Notes under the pieces: model-generated | What the model saw: only the letters and a program-made list of their open reading frames with translations | Database searches by the model: none | What the model was told of the DNA's origin: nothing | Source of the DNA: Streptomyces sp. NBC_01244 | GTDB taxonomy: Bacteria; Actinomycetota; Actinomycetes; Streptomycetales; Streptomycetaceae | Length of the DNA: 64,000 nt | Reading direction: 5' to 3' | NCBI RefSeq assembly: GCF_035987325.1 | Contig: NZ_CP108488.1 | Coordinates: 7,998,001 to 8,062,000 of the forward strand | Shown here: piece after piece, positions 34,186 through 41,552 of the stretch | How positions within the stretch are numbered: position 1 is the first letter of the stretch | How the letters are laid out: every line of letters starts with the position of its first letter | Position numbers and translations under genes: made by a program

Positions 34186-36311
34186 CCTACCCAGCCCACC
34201 TTCCTGTTCCGGTGCCGGCCATCCCGGTCCACGTTCCCTGGCCGGACGACGACGTTCCCGTACTGCGCAACCGGCCCGTCAGGCTCGGCACGGACACCGC
34301 CCGCCTGTCCCACTTCGGCGACGACGTCTGGAACATCCGCCCCGCCCACCGCGACGCCCACACGGATGTCGGCAACCTCAACCTGCATGTCTTCCCGGAA
34401 GCGCTCCGCCAGCAGTTCCGAGCCGTCCTCTTGGCCGCACTCGACCATCCCCAGCCCGTGGAGCCGGGCGGACGCCAGCGGTCCGCCGAGTACATCGGAA
34501 TCGGCTCGATGCCCGTGCTCGTCCGCGACCTGCGGCTGTTCGCCCACTGGATGCACAGCCAGAACCTCGGGCAGATCGGCGAGGTCACCGACCATGACCT
34601 CGATGCCTACGTGCGCCACGTCATCGGGACGACCACGTCGCCCCGGCAGAAGGCGAACGCCCTGAGCGCGGTACGTACCCTCTGGCTGTTCCGTGACGTA
34701 CTTCCCACCCCATGCCGCCTCACCACCGGATTTCCCTGGACGGGGACCACCGCCAACCAGCTCGTCGGCCTCCGGGCGGCGAGCGGCGAGAACAAGCGCC
34801 CCCGTATCCACGACGACACGATGGAGGCGCTGCTCGCCTGGTCACTGCTCATGGTGGAGCAGATCGGTCCGGACATCCGCGACGCCTGGCACGAGTACGT
34901 CCAACTCTGCCAGGGAGAGCACCCCTCCCAAGCCATCTACTCCGGAACCGCAGGACCCCGCCTTCGCACCTATGCGGACTTCTGCGGTCGGACCGGCACT
35001 CCTCTGCCTGGGGGCCCTGGCCCCAACGGTTCCCAGATCAACTACGGTCATGTGCTCCGCCTCGTCGGTCTGGACGACAAGGGCGCATTCAGCCTGGCCC
35101 AGAAGCGGTGGCTGGCTCAGCAGGGTTTGGACGTCGCCCCGCAGAGTACGGTTGGCGCCATCACAGGGCAGGTCCAGGGACGCCCCTGGCGTGATACTCC
35201 CCTCAGCGTCGGGGAGCTGCCCGGACTGTGGCGTCGCCTGACCGGGGCCCTGTTCACCGTCGTTTGCTATCTCTCCGGAATGCGCCCCGGCGAGGTACTG
35301 GCGCTGCGTCGCGGCTGCCGCGGCACGGACGAGGCGACTGGGCAGCTCGTCGTCCAGGGCCACCGAGGCAAGGGCTACGACCGCGCCCCGGACACCCCGG
35401 AATCAGCCGAACCCACACGCCCGTGGGTGGTCGTCGGTGTCGTGCACGAGGCCATCGCCCTGCTGGAGTCCCTGCACGACCAGCCCTACCTCTTCCCGGC
35501 GCAGCTCCGCGCGGGCTCCGTCCGTCCGTCCACAACGCACGCCCGTACCTGTCACTCGATCAACCGGGATATCGCCGACTTCGCTGCCTGGGTGAACCAG
35601 ACCGTCCGCCGCGTAGACGGCAGCGCGCCCATCCCCAATGACCCCGCCGGGAACCTGAACGCCAGCCGCTTCCGCCGCACTCTGGCCCGGTTCATCGTCC
35701 GCCGCCCGCGAGGGCTGATCGCCGCCGCCCTCCAGTACGGTCACGTCGACACCAAGGTGACACTCAACTACGCGGGCGCACCGGACACCGAGTGGCTCCA
35801 GGACGTCGCCGTCGAGAAGCTCGAGCTCGTCCTGGAGCAGATCACCGATGACGCCCAGCGGCTCGCGGCAGACGAGCACGTCAGCGGACCGTCCGCCGAC
35901 GAGTACCGCCGCAGAATCACTGGCACGGCCGACTTCCCGGGCCGTACGGTCATCAGCCCCCGCAGTGCTGCGCGCCTGCTGGCCGGTACGGACCCCCAGG
36001 TGCACCACGGCGAGGGCATGACCTGCGTTTGGCGCCCTGAGACAGCCGCTTGTCGCGCCTCTGGCCTCGCCCAAGGCCTTCCCGAACCGGTCGGCCCCGA
36101 CGAGGGCGAATGCCGGTCCAGCTGCACCAACCTCGCTTACACCGACCGGGATATCGCCCGACGCAAGCAAGATCTCCGCTCCCTGGAAGCGACCGCGTCC
36201 GATCCACTGGTACCCAGGCCCCTGCGCGACCGGGCTGCGGCGCAGGCCGAGCGCGTCGCCTCTCTCGTCCACCGCCACGAGCAGCACCGCACCGAAGGAG
36301 CTCCGGCATGA
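34182..36311 (+). CDS. Recombinase C of the element (large tyrosine recombinase with C-terminal Cys cluster)
   Basis: 709 aa from an ATG overlapping the B stop by 4 bp. Active-site parts: Arg368 (SGMRPGEVLAL), a box RFRR (496-499) in place of HxxR, QYGHVDTKVT and Tyr530 (LNYAG). The C-terminus has several Cys (MTCVWRPETAACR, ECRSSCTNLAYTD) that may bind zinc, followed by a basic helix. Tn554 has only two recombinases plus TnpC, so this is an extra one. The next gene overlaps by 4 bp. Confidence 0.88.
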   Translation: MTYPAHLPVPVPAIPVHVPWPDDDVPVLRNRPVRLGTDTARLSHFGDDVWNIRPAHRDAHTDVGNLNLHVFPEALRQQFRAVLLAALDHPQPVEPGGRQRSAEYIGIGSMPVLVRDLRLFAHWMHSQNLGQIGEVTDHDLDAYVRHVIGTTTSPRQKANALSAVRTLWLFRDVLPTPCRLTTGFPWTGTTANQLVGLRAASGENKRPRIHDDTMEALLAWSLLMVEQIGPDIRDAWHEYVQLCQGEHPSQAIYSGTAGPRLRTYADFCGRTGTPLPGGPGPNGSQINYGHVLRLVGLDDKGAFSLAQKRWLAQQGLDVAPQSTVGAITGQVQGRPWRDTPLSVGELPGLWRRLTGALFTVVCYLSGMRPGEVLALRRGCRGTDEATGQLVVQGHRGKGYDRAPDTPESAEPTRPWVVVGVVHEAIALLESLHDQPYLFPAQLRAGSVRPSTTHARTCHSINRDIADFAAWVNQTVRRVDGSAPIPNDPAGNLNASRFRRTLARFIVRRPRGLIAAALQYGHVDTKVTLNYAGAPDTEWLQDVAVEKLELVLEQITDDAQRLAADEHVSGPSADEYRRRITGTADFPGRTVISPRSAARLLAGTDPQVHHGEGMTCVWRPETAACRASGLAQGLPEPVGPDEGECRSSCTNLAYTDRDIARRKQDLRSLEATASDPLVPRPLRDRAAAQAERVASLVHRHEQHRTEGAPA

Positions 36312-36742
36312 CCACACGCCGTCCCCGAGACCTCAGCGCCGAACGCTCCGCGCTCCTAGCAGCCGCCGACCGCCTCCTGGAAGGCACCCCGCTGCGATCG
36401 GAGTCCGGTCGTCTCACCGTGACCGAGCTGCTGCGCGAGTCTGGTCTGCGCCGGGACGTCGTCTACGGTGACCACAAGGACCTTGTCGAGGAGTTCCAGT
36501 ACCGTGTTCGAGCCCAACAGCGCACACCTGCGATTGCTCAGTCACTGGCCGACGAGAACGCCCAGCTGAAGCAGAAGCTGGCGGATGCCACGACCGCACT
36601 GTCCAAGGAACGCGAGATCACCGCGGCCCTACGTCGCCTCGTCGCCGAACTCGACCTGGAACTGCACGCGGTGCATGAGGGCTCCGGACCCGCACGCATC
36701 ACCACCCTGCCGGCACGGCGGCGTCCAGGCTCACGGGTCTGA
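36308..36742 (+). CDS. TnpC-like accessory protein (DUF6262-type)
   Basis: 144 aa from an ATG in an ATGA overlap with recombinase C. The N-terminal half looks like a helix-turn-helix (RLTVTELLRESGLRRDVVYGDHKDLVEEF). The second half is a coiled coil (QSLADENAQLKQKLADATTALSKEREITAAL). Size, position and coiled coil match TnpC of Tn554, which influences orientation and efficiency of transposition. Here it closes the four-gene recombinase operon. Confidence 0.8.
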   Translation: MTTRRPRDLSAERSALLAAADRLLEGTPLRSESGRLTVTELLRESGLRRDVVYGDHKDLVEEFQYRVRAQQRTPAIAQSLADENAQLKQKLADATTALSKEREITAALRRLVAELDLELHAVHEGSGPARITTLPARRRPGSRV

Positions 36743-36876
36743 ATCCGCCGCACCAGGGCCACCCCGGCGAAACGCATCTCATCCGCTGCTCGACCGTTCA
36801 GCGGCAGGACGGGCTTCCAGCGACACCAGGCCGTACGGCGGGGAAGATCGTGCGGCAGCTGCTGGAGGCGGGGTGA

Positions 36877-37020
36877 GAGATCGATCCGGAAGATCTGGCC
36901 CACATCTCGCCGTACCTGACCGAGCACATCTACTGGTTTGGCGAGTACTCCACGCACGAGCTCGGTATCCAGCCGGAGGCGTAGGGGCCGAAGCTGGACG
37001 TCGACTTCACCCGATTCCTG
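36877..37020 (+). pseudogene. Remnant of a Tn3-family transposase C-terminus
   Basis: One reading frame gives EDLAHISPYLTEHIYWFGEYSTHELGIQPEA, a TAG at 36982, then GPKLDVDFT. As I recall them, streptomycete Tn3-family transposases end with this kind of ISPYLTEHI-FGEYSTHELG-LDVDF run. Stops also lie just upstream (36874) and within it, so it is dead. It shares its last 14 bp with the TetR 3' end. Upstream 36743-36873 shows no recognisable part of the transposase. It suggests the cargo arrived by, or was hit by, a Tn3 element. Confidence 0.65.
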
Positions 37021-37636
37021 GAAACCCTGAGTCGGGAGACGGTGCGAAGAGGTAGCGGTCCATCATGAGAGCGGCGTCGGCGAGGATCTCGGGGTCGCCT
37101 TCGGCGCTCTCGCGGAAGGCAAGGTCGAGCAGGTTGCCCCCGACCTCCACGGCGAGTCGAGCGCGTCGCCGGAACTGCTCGGTGTCCGGCATCGCATAGC
37201 CGCGGACGAGTGCCTTGTGCACACTCCCGGCGATTTGCAGGTCCGTCTGCCGGCCGTACGCACGCAACGCGTCGATACGCGGCCCGTAGTACCAGACACG
37301 GCGGTAGCCGCGCTCCGTGCGGAAGCGGTCCGCATAGGCGGCGAGCAGCTTCTCCAGCAGCTCCTGCGAGCGCGGCGGCAAGGGCTCCTCGGTGATCCGC
37401 TCGGTGATCCGCACGTCCATCTCAAGCCAGCGCCGGACCAGGGCGGCGACGATCGCTTCCTTGTCGGCGAAGTACCGGTAGAGCACGCCGACCGAGACTC
37501 CCGCTTCGGCAGCGATGAGCTTGGTGCCCAGCTCGTCGTAGGAAGTCGTCTCCAGCAGCCTGGCCGTCGCCTCAAGAATGAGGGCCACCTTCTCCCGGCT
37601 GCGCTGTTGTTGTGGTGTGTGGACTTGCTCAGCCAT
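37007..37636 (-). CDS. TetR-family regulator (cargo)
   Basis: 209 aa from an ATG preceded by AAGGAG; a GTG five codons upstream lacks proper spacing. Its HTH is plain (ILEATARLLETTSYDELGTKLIAAEAGVSVGVLYRYFADKEAIVAAL). The ligand domain is unassigned. Divergent from an MFS gene with a 44-bp gap holding a 17-bp palindrome; by analogy with TetR/TetA-type pairs it should repress the transporter until the exported compound binds. Confidence 0.92.
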   Translation of the reverse strand: MAEQVHTPQQQRSREKVALILEATARLLETTSYDELGTKLIAAEAGVSVGVLYRYFADKEAIVAALVRRWLEMDVRITERITEEPLPPRSQELLEKLLAAYADRFRTERGYRRVWYYGPRIDALRAYGRQTDLQIAGSVHKALVRGYAMPDTEQFRRRARLAVEVGGNLLDLAFRESAEGDPEILADAALMMDRYLFAPSPDSGFPGIG

Positions 37637-37663
37637 CTGACTCCTTGACACCTTCCAAAACCA

Positions 37664-37680
37664 GAACCAGAGTCTAGTTC
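37664..37680. promoter_or_regulatory. 17-bp palindromic operator touching the MFS start codon
   Basis: GAACCAGA-G-TCTAGTTC: 8-bp arms, 7 of 8 matched, ending at the base before the MFS ATG (37681). It lies in the only space between the divergent TetR and MFS genes, so bound TetR would block both starts. The MFS mRNA has no room for a Shine-Dalgarno sequence and is probably leaderless. Confidence 0.72.
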
Positions 37681-38940
37681 ATGTTATTCGGTAGGGGGAT
37701 ACCCCGCACACGACTCGGGCCGAGCTTCAATCGGGTTTGGGCCTCGATCACGGTATCCAGCCTCGGTGACGGCATGAGCTTCGTTGCTCTGCCGCTCCTC
37801 GCGGCGCAACTGACCGCCGATCCGCGGCAGATCGCGATGGTGTCCTTGGCGGAGCAGCTGCCCTGGCTGCTCCTCGGCCTGCTCTCCGGTGTTCTGGCGG
37901 ACCGGTTCGACCGCCGCCGCATCCTGTGGCTCGTCGACGCGGCCCGGGCCTTGCTTGTCGGGGCGCTCGCCGCGGCGGTGGCAGCCGACATGGTGACGAT
38001 TCCGCTCCTGAGTCTCGTCGCCTTCCTGCTCGGCTGTGGGCAGACGCTCTACAGCGGCGCCTGGGCGGGCATGGTCCCTGCACTGGTTGCACCCAGCGGG
38101 CTCACCCGGGCCAACGCGCGTCTGCAAGCAAGCTCCCTGATCACCGACACTCTGCTCGGAACGCCGCTGGGCGCGCTGCTGTTCGGCATCGCCACCGCAC
38201 TACCCTTCGCCGTCGACGCGGTGTCCTTCGCCACCGCTGCCGCACTGGTATTCATCCTCCGCGGGAACTTCCAGCCCCGTTCCCAGCCGGCACCGAAGAC
38301 GTGGACGGCCCTGCGCCGTGACACGACCGAGGGGGTCCGGTGGCTCTGGCGGCACCACTTGCTGCGCCGGCTCTGCCTGGCATCCGGGATCACCAACCTC
38401 GTCGGCGGAGGCTTGATCGCCATCCTGGTGCTCTACGCCCGGCAAACTCTTGGCCTGAGCGATCTAGGCTTCGCCCTGCTGGTCGCCTCCTTCGCGCTCG
38501 GCGGCGTGGTCGGGGCAATGTCGACCCCACGCCTCACCGCACGCTTCGGCACTCCACGGGTCCTCAGGTTGACCGCTGTGGGCACTGCCATCGCTGCCGC
38601 CGCCGCAGGCGCTGCGACCTCCGGGCCCATAGCCGGCATGGGGATCGCCGCATACGGAGCGGCGAGCCTGGCATGGAACGTCACTGCGGTGTCGCTGCGC
38701 CAGTCACTTGTGCCTGCCGAACTGCTGGGGCGCGTGGCCATGGCCTACCAGATGGTCATCGGTAGTGGCACCGCACTGGGTGCCGTGGCAGCCGGCTTCA
38801 CCGCCCACGCCTTCGGACTGCGAACCCCTTTCTATACGGGGGCGGTCCTCCTGTTCGCCGCCAGCCTGATCAGTACAAGATCCGTCCAGAGGGCCGCACT
38901 GCCTTCCCGGGGTGCCGTGCCCGAGCGGCGAACCAGGTGA
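37681..38940 (+). CDS. MFS efflux transporter (cargo)
   Basis: 419 aa with 12 predicted membrane helices. The loop-2 motif GVLADRFDRRRILW and first helix SLGDGMSFVALPLLAAQL place it among 12-helix MFS exporters related to EntS and macrolide-type pumps (MFS_3 group). It most likely gives the host export of a toxic or signalling compound under TetR control. It is the only recognisable benefit gene in the mobile element. Confidence 0.88.
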   Translation: MLFGRGIPRTRLGPSFNRVWASITVSSLGDGMSFVALPLLAAQLTADPRQIAMVSLAEQLPWLLLGLLSGVLADRFDRRRILWLVDAARALLVGALAAAVAADMVTIPLLSLVAFLLGCGQTLYSGAWAGMVPALVAPSGLTRANARLQASSLITDTLLGTPLGALLFGIATALPFAVDAVSFATAAALVFILRGNFQPRSQPAPKTWTALRRDTTEGVRWLWRHHLLRRLCLASGITNLVGGGLIAILVLYARQTLGLSDLGFALLVASFALGGVVGAMSTPRLTARFGTPRVLRLTAVGTAIAAAAAGAATSGPIAGMGIAAYGAASLAWNVTAVSLRQSLVPAELLGRVAMAYQMVIGSGTALGAVAAGFTAHAFGLRTPFYTGAVLLFAASLISTRSVQRAALPSRGAVPERRTR

Positions 38941-38996
38941 CCTTCTCGATCCGTATCCATGCCACCGTGTCGATCAACACTGAATCCGCTTCCGCT

Positions 38997-39077
38997 CATC
39001 CGCATACGGGGCGGATGGGGACCTTATCGGGACGCACCACAGCATCGGCCGGAGCCCGACAACAAGCGTCCCGACAA
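38997..39077 (+). repeat. Right subterminal region: hairpin and 15-bp-spaced direct repeats
   Basis: CATCCGC (38997-39003) pairs with GCGGATG (39011-39017), a possible terminator after the MFS gene. CCCGACAA occurs twice, at 39055-39062 and 39070-39077, start-to-start 15 bp. TCGGGACG near 39028 is nearly its inverse. Such iterons are typical accessory sites for recombinases at element ends. Confidence 0.55.
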
Positions 39078-39098
39078 GGGACTTGCCTAATGAACACC
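39072..39098 (-). repeat. Right inverted end of the recombinase element
   Basis: Read on the minus strand from the Nudix junction it starts GGTGTTCAT, then TAGGC, and ends CTTGTCG. It mirrors the left end in its outer GGT, the TAGGC block and the inner TTGTCG, all within 27 bp. Confidence 0.7.
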
Positions 39099-39236
39099 CG
39101 GCAGTTCCCAGCGCCCGTCGTGCGCCTGGCCGAGCAGCACCCGGCCGTCGGGGCCGACGACGACCACACCGACTCCGACGACGGCGTGGGGACGGGGGAC
39201 GGCGCGTCCGGTGGGTGCGCCGGATGCTGTGCTCAT
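39099..39236 (-). pseudogene. Nudix hydrolase, 5' fragment (46 codons)
   Basis: Starts with ATG at 39236 behind AAGGA and runs MSTASGAPTGRAVPRPHAVV through VVVVGPDGRVLLGQAHDGRWELP, the classic first strand of a Nudix domain. It stops making sense exactly at the Nudix box: after ELP come only GVH and a TAG (39087-39089) supplied by the element. The matching GGKVDPGE half is at 30677-30300. A 49-residue truncated peptide may still be translated. Confidence 0.93.
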
Positions 39237-39365
39237 GGGTGTCCTTCGGTGAATCGGTGAATCGGTGGAACGGTGTGCCGGGGCGGCGTGCGGTGCGGCC
39301 CGGCTGTGACCTTACGTCCGGGACGGCCGGGTGCGATGCGGTGGGAGCCCGGCCGCCGGCGGGTT

Positions 39366-40436
39366 TCAGGTCGCCTTCGTGCTCAGCACCTCGGCGAGGT
39401 CGTAGCCGACGACCTCCTCCAGCTGGGCGTACGTACAGCTCCGCGGCTCCCGGTCCGGCCGCATGCGGCGGAACTGCGCGGTGTGCCGGAACCGGTCGCC
39501 CTCCATGTGGTCGTACGCCACCTCGCAGACCCACTCGGGGCGCAGCGGCACCCAGGACAGGTCCTTCTTGCCGGTCCAGCGGCTCTGTGCCCCGGGCAGC
39601 CGGGCGCTCTCGTGGGCGGACTCCTCGGCCCAGGCGGCCCACGGATGCCCCTCGGGGTCGGGCATCCGGAGTGGTTCGAGCTCGTCGATCAGCTCGGCGC
39701 GGCGCTTCATCGGGAACGCGGCGCAGACACCCACGTGCTGGAGGGTGCCGTGGGCGTCGTACAGCCCCAGGAGCAGCGATCCGACAATCGGACCGCTCTT
39801 GTGGAAACGGAAACCCGCGATGACGGCGTCGGCCGTACGCTCGTGCTTGATCTTGAACATGAGGCGGGCGTCGGGCCGATAGGGGAGATCGAGGGGTTTG
39901 GCGACGATCCCGTCGAGCCCGGCGCCTTCGAATCGTTCGAACCACTCCTGTGCGAGTGCGGGGTCGGTGGTCGCGGGCGCGAGGTGTACGGGGGGCCGAG
40001 CGGTGGAGAGCATGCGGGTCAGGGCGGCACGACGGTCGGCGAGCGGCGTGTCGAGAAGGGCCTCGTCGCCCAGCGCGAGCAGATCGAAGGCCACGAACGA
40101 GGCCGGGGTCGTCTCGGCGAGCAGTTTCACCCGGGAGGCGGCGGGATGGATCCGCTCGCTGAGCCGGTCGAAATCGAGCCGCCCGCCCTGGATGACGACG
40201 ATCTCGCCGTCGACCACGCAGCGATCGGGCAGATTGGCCTTCAACGCCTCCACCAGCTCGGGAAAGTACCGGGTCAGGCTCTTGCCGGTGCGGCTGCCCA
40301 GCTCGATCTCGTCCCCGTCCCGGTGGACGATCGCGCGGAAGCCGTCCCACTTGGCCTCGTACTGCATGCCCGGTGGGATCGTGGACACGGATTTGGCGAG
40401 CATCGGCTTCACGGGTGGCATGACCGGCAGATCCAT
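39366..40436 (-). CDS. ATP-dependent DNA ligase (LigC-like)
   Basis: 356 aa. The adenylation motif with nucleophile Lys is YEAKWDGFRAI (about 27-37). Further nucleotidyltransferase motifs are VVDGEIVV, FVAFDLLAL, DGIVAKPLDL and FKIKHERTAD, and an OB-fold domain follows (CEVAYDHMEGDRFRHTAQFRRMRPD). It joins nicked DNA using ATP and, with the divergent polymerase-domain protein, forms the ligase half of a bacterial end-joining pathway. Start chosen at ATG 40436; only 75 bp separate it from the divergent gene. The disrupted Nudix gene lies downstream on the same strand. Confidence 0.95.
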   Translation of the reverse strand: MDLPVMPPVKPMLAKSVSTIPPGMQYEAKWDGFRAIVHRDGDEIELGSRTGKSLTRYFPELVEALKANLPDRCVVDGEIVVIQGGRLDFDRLSERIHPAASRVKLLAETTPASFVAFDLLALGDEALLDTPLADRRAALTRMLSTARPPVHLAPATTDPALAQEWFERFEGAGLDGIVAKPLDLPYRPDARLMFKIKHERTADAVIAGFRFHKSGPIVGSLLLGLYDAHGTLQHVGVCAAFPMKRRAELIDELEPLRMPDPEGHPWAAWAEESAHESARLPGAQSRWTGKKDLSWVPLRPEWVCEVAYDHMEGDRFRHTAQFRRMRPDREPRSCTYAQLEEVVGYDLAEVLSTKAT

Positions 40437-40511
40437 GTCTCCGATTCTGGGGTGGTACGCCCGTGCACGCTCGGTGTGCGGGGCCGCGCGGGTCCGCCTA
40501 CCGTGGCGCAC

Positions 40512-41531
40512 ATGGGTGCAGCGGGCAAAGCGATCGAGCTGGAGGCGGGCGGCCGTGCCGTCCGGCTGTCCAGTCCGGACAAGGTGTACTTCCCCGAGCG
40601 CGGCCTCACCAAGGGGGACGTGGCCGCCTACTACCTCGCGGTCGCGGACGGGATCACCCGCGCCCTTCGCAACCGGCCCACGACCCTGGAACGGTTCCCG
40701 GACGGGGTGGAGGGCGAGTCCTTCTTCCAGAAGCGGGCCCCGAAGAACCTGCCCGACTGGATCCCCACCGCCCACATCGCCTTCCCGAGCGGCCGCACCG
40801 CCGACGAGATCTGCCCGACCGAGCCGGCCGCCGTCCTGTGGGCCGCCAACCTCGGGTGCCTCACCTTCCATCCCTGGCCGGTCCGACGGGAGGACACCGA
40901 CCATCCCGACGAGCTGCGCATCGATCTGGACCCGCAGCCGGGCACCGACTACCACCACGCGGTCGCGGTCGCCCACGAACTGCGCGTCCTGCTGGAGGAG
41001 CTGGGCATGCGCGGCTGGCCCAAGACCTCAGGTGGCCGGGGCCTGCACGTGTTCGTGCCGATCGCCCCGCGCTGGACCTTCACGGAGGTCCGCAGGTGCG
41101 CCATCGCGATCGGCCGGGACCTGGAGCGCCGGATGCCGGGGAAGGTCACCACCGCCTGGTGGAAGGAGGAGCGCGGCGAGCGGATCTTCGTCGACTACAA
41201 CCAGACGGCGCGCGACCGCACCATCGCCTCGGCCTACTCCGTCCGTCCGCGCCCGCACGCCCCGGTCTCCGCACCCCTGCGCTGGGACGAGCTGGACGAG
41301 GCGGAGCCGCGCGACTTCGACATCGTGACGATGCCGGCCCGCTTCGCGGAACTGGGAGATCTGCACGCGGACATGGACGAGCACGCCTTCGCCCTGGACG
41401 CCGCGCTGGAACTGGCCGACCGCCACGAACACGACCACGGCCTCGGCGACATGCCGTACCCGCCGGACTACCCGAAGATGCCGGGCGAGCCCAAGCGGGT
41501 CCAGCCGAGCCGCGCGAAGCACGAGGAGTGA
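40512..41531 (+). CDS. LigD-type polymerase/primase domain protein (NHEJ)
   Basis: 339 aa, a free-standing version of the LigD polymerase domain (archaeo-eukaryotic primase fold). Catalytic DxD is in LRIDLDPQPGTD, the next motif is SGGRGLHVFV, and FVDYNQTARDRTIASAYSVR carries the last. It fills gaps at broken ends, preferring ribonucleotides, before ligation. No Ku gene is visible in the window. Its 3' end is 26 bp from an IS481 element. Confidence 0.94.
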   Translation: MGAAGKAIELEAGGRAVRLSSPDKVYFPERGLTKGDVAAYYLAVADGITRALRNRPTTLERFPDGVEGESFFQKRAPKNLPDWIPTAHIAFPSGRTADEICPTEPAAVLWAANLGCLTFHPWPVRREDTDHPDELRIDLDPQPGTDYHHAVAVAHELRVLLEELGMRGWPKTSGGRGLHVFVPIAPRWTFTEVRRCAIAIGRDLERRMPGKVTTAWWKEERGERIFVDYNQTARDRTIASAYSVRPRPHAPVSAPLRWDELDEAEPRDFDIVTMPARFAELGDLHADMDEHAFALDAALELADRHEHDHGLGDMPYPPDYPKMPGEPKRVQPSRAKHEE

Positions 41532-41552
41532 ACGGGAGTTTGACGGCAGGCC

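Larger units (their letters stand above)
30678..39098 (+). mobile_element. 8.4-kb Tn554-like element with four overlapping recombinase/accessory genes and a TetR/MFS cargo
   Basis: Boundaries follow from the broken Nudix gene and are exact to about 2 bp; a CCGG is found at each junction (30676-30679 and 39098-39101). The left half carries three tyrosine-recombinase-like genes and a TnpC-like gene, each overlapping the next by 4 bp. The right half has a Tn3-transposase scrap and divergent TetR and MFS genes. The two ends are imperfect inverted repeats of 27 bp. No DDE transposase, replication or conjugation gene is present. Base composition is less GC-rich than the host genes on both sides. 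Confidence 0.9.

Noticed and set aside
36743..36873. Start of a longer Tn3 transposase remnant
   Set aside because: No frame here resembles a transposase; only the tail from 36877 does.
30678..39098. Integrated conjugative element or prophage
   Set aside because: There are no replication, transfer, FtsK-type, capsid or lysis genes, and no tRNA at either junction; the layout fits a recombinase transposon.
39236..39365. Separate gene between the ligase and the Nudix fragment
   Set aside because: Only a short TGAATCGG tandem repeat and GC-rich DNA are present; no start with coding character.
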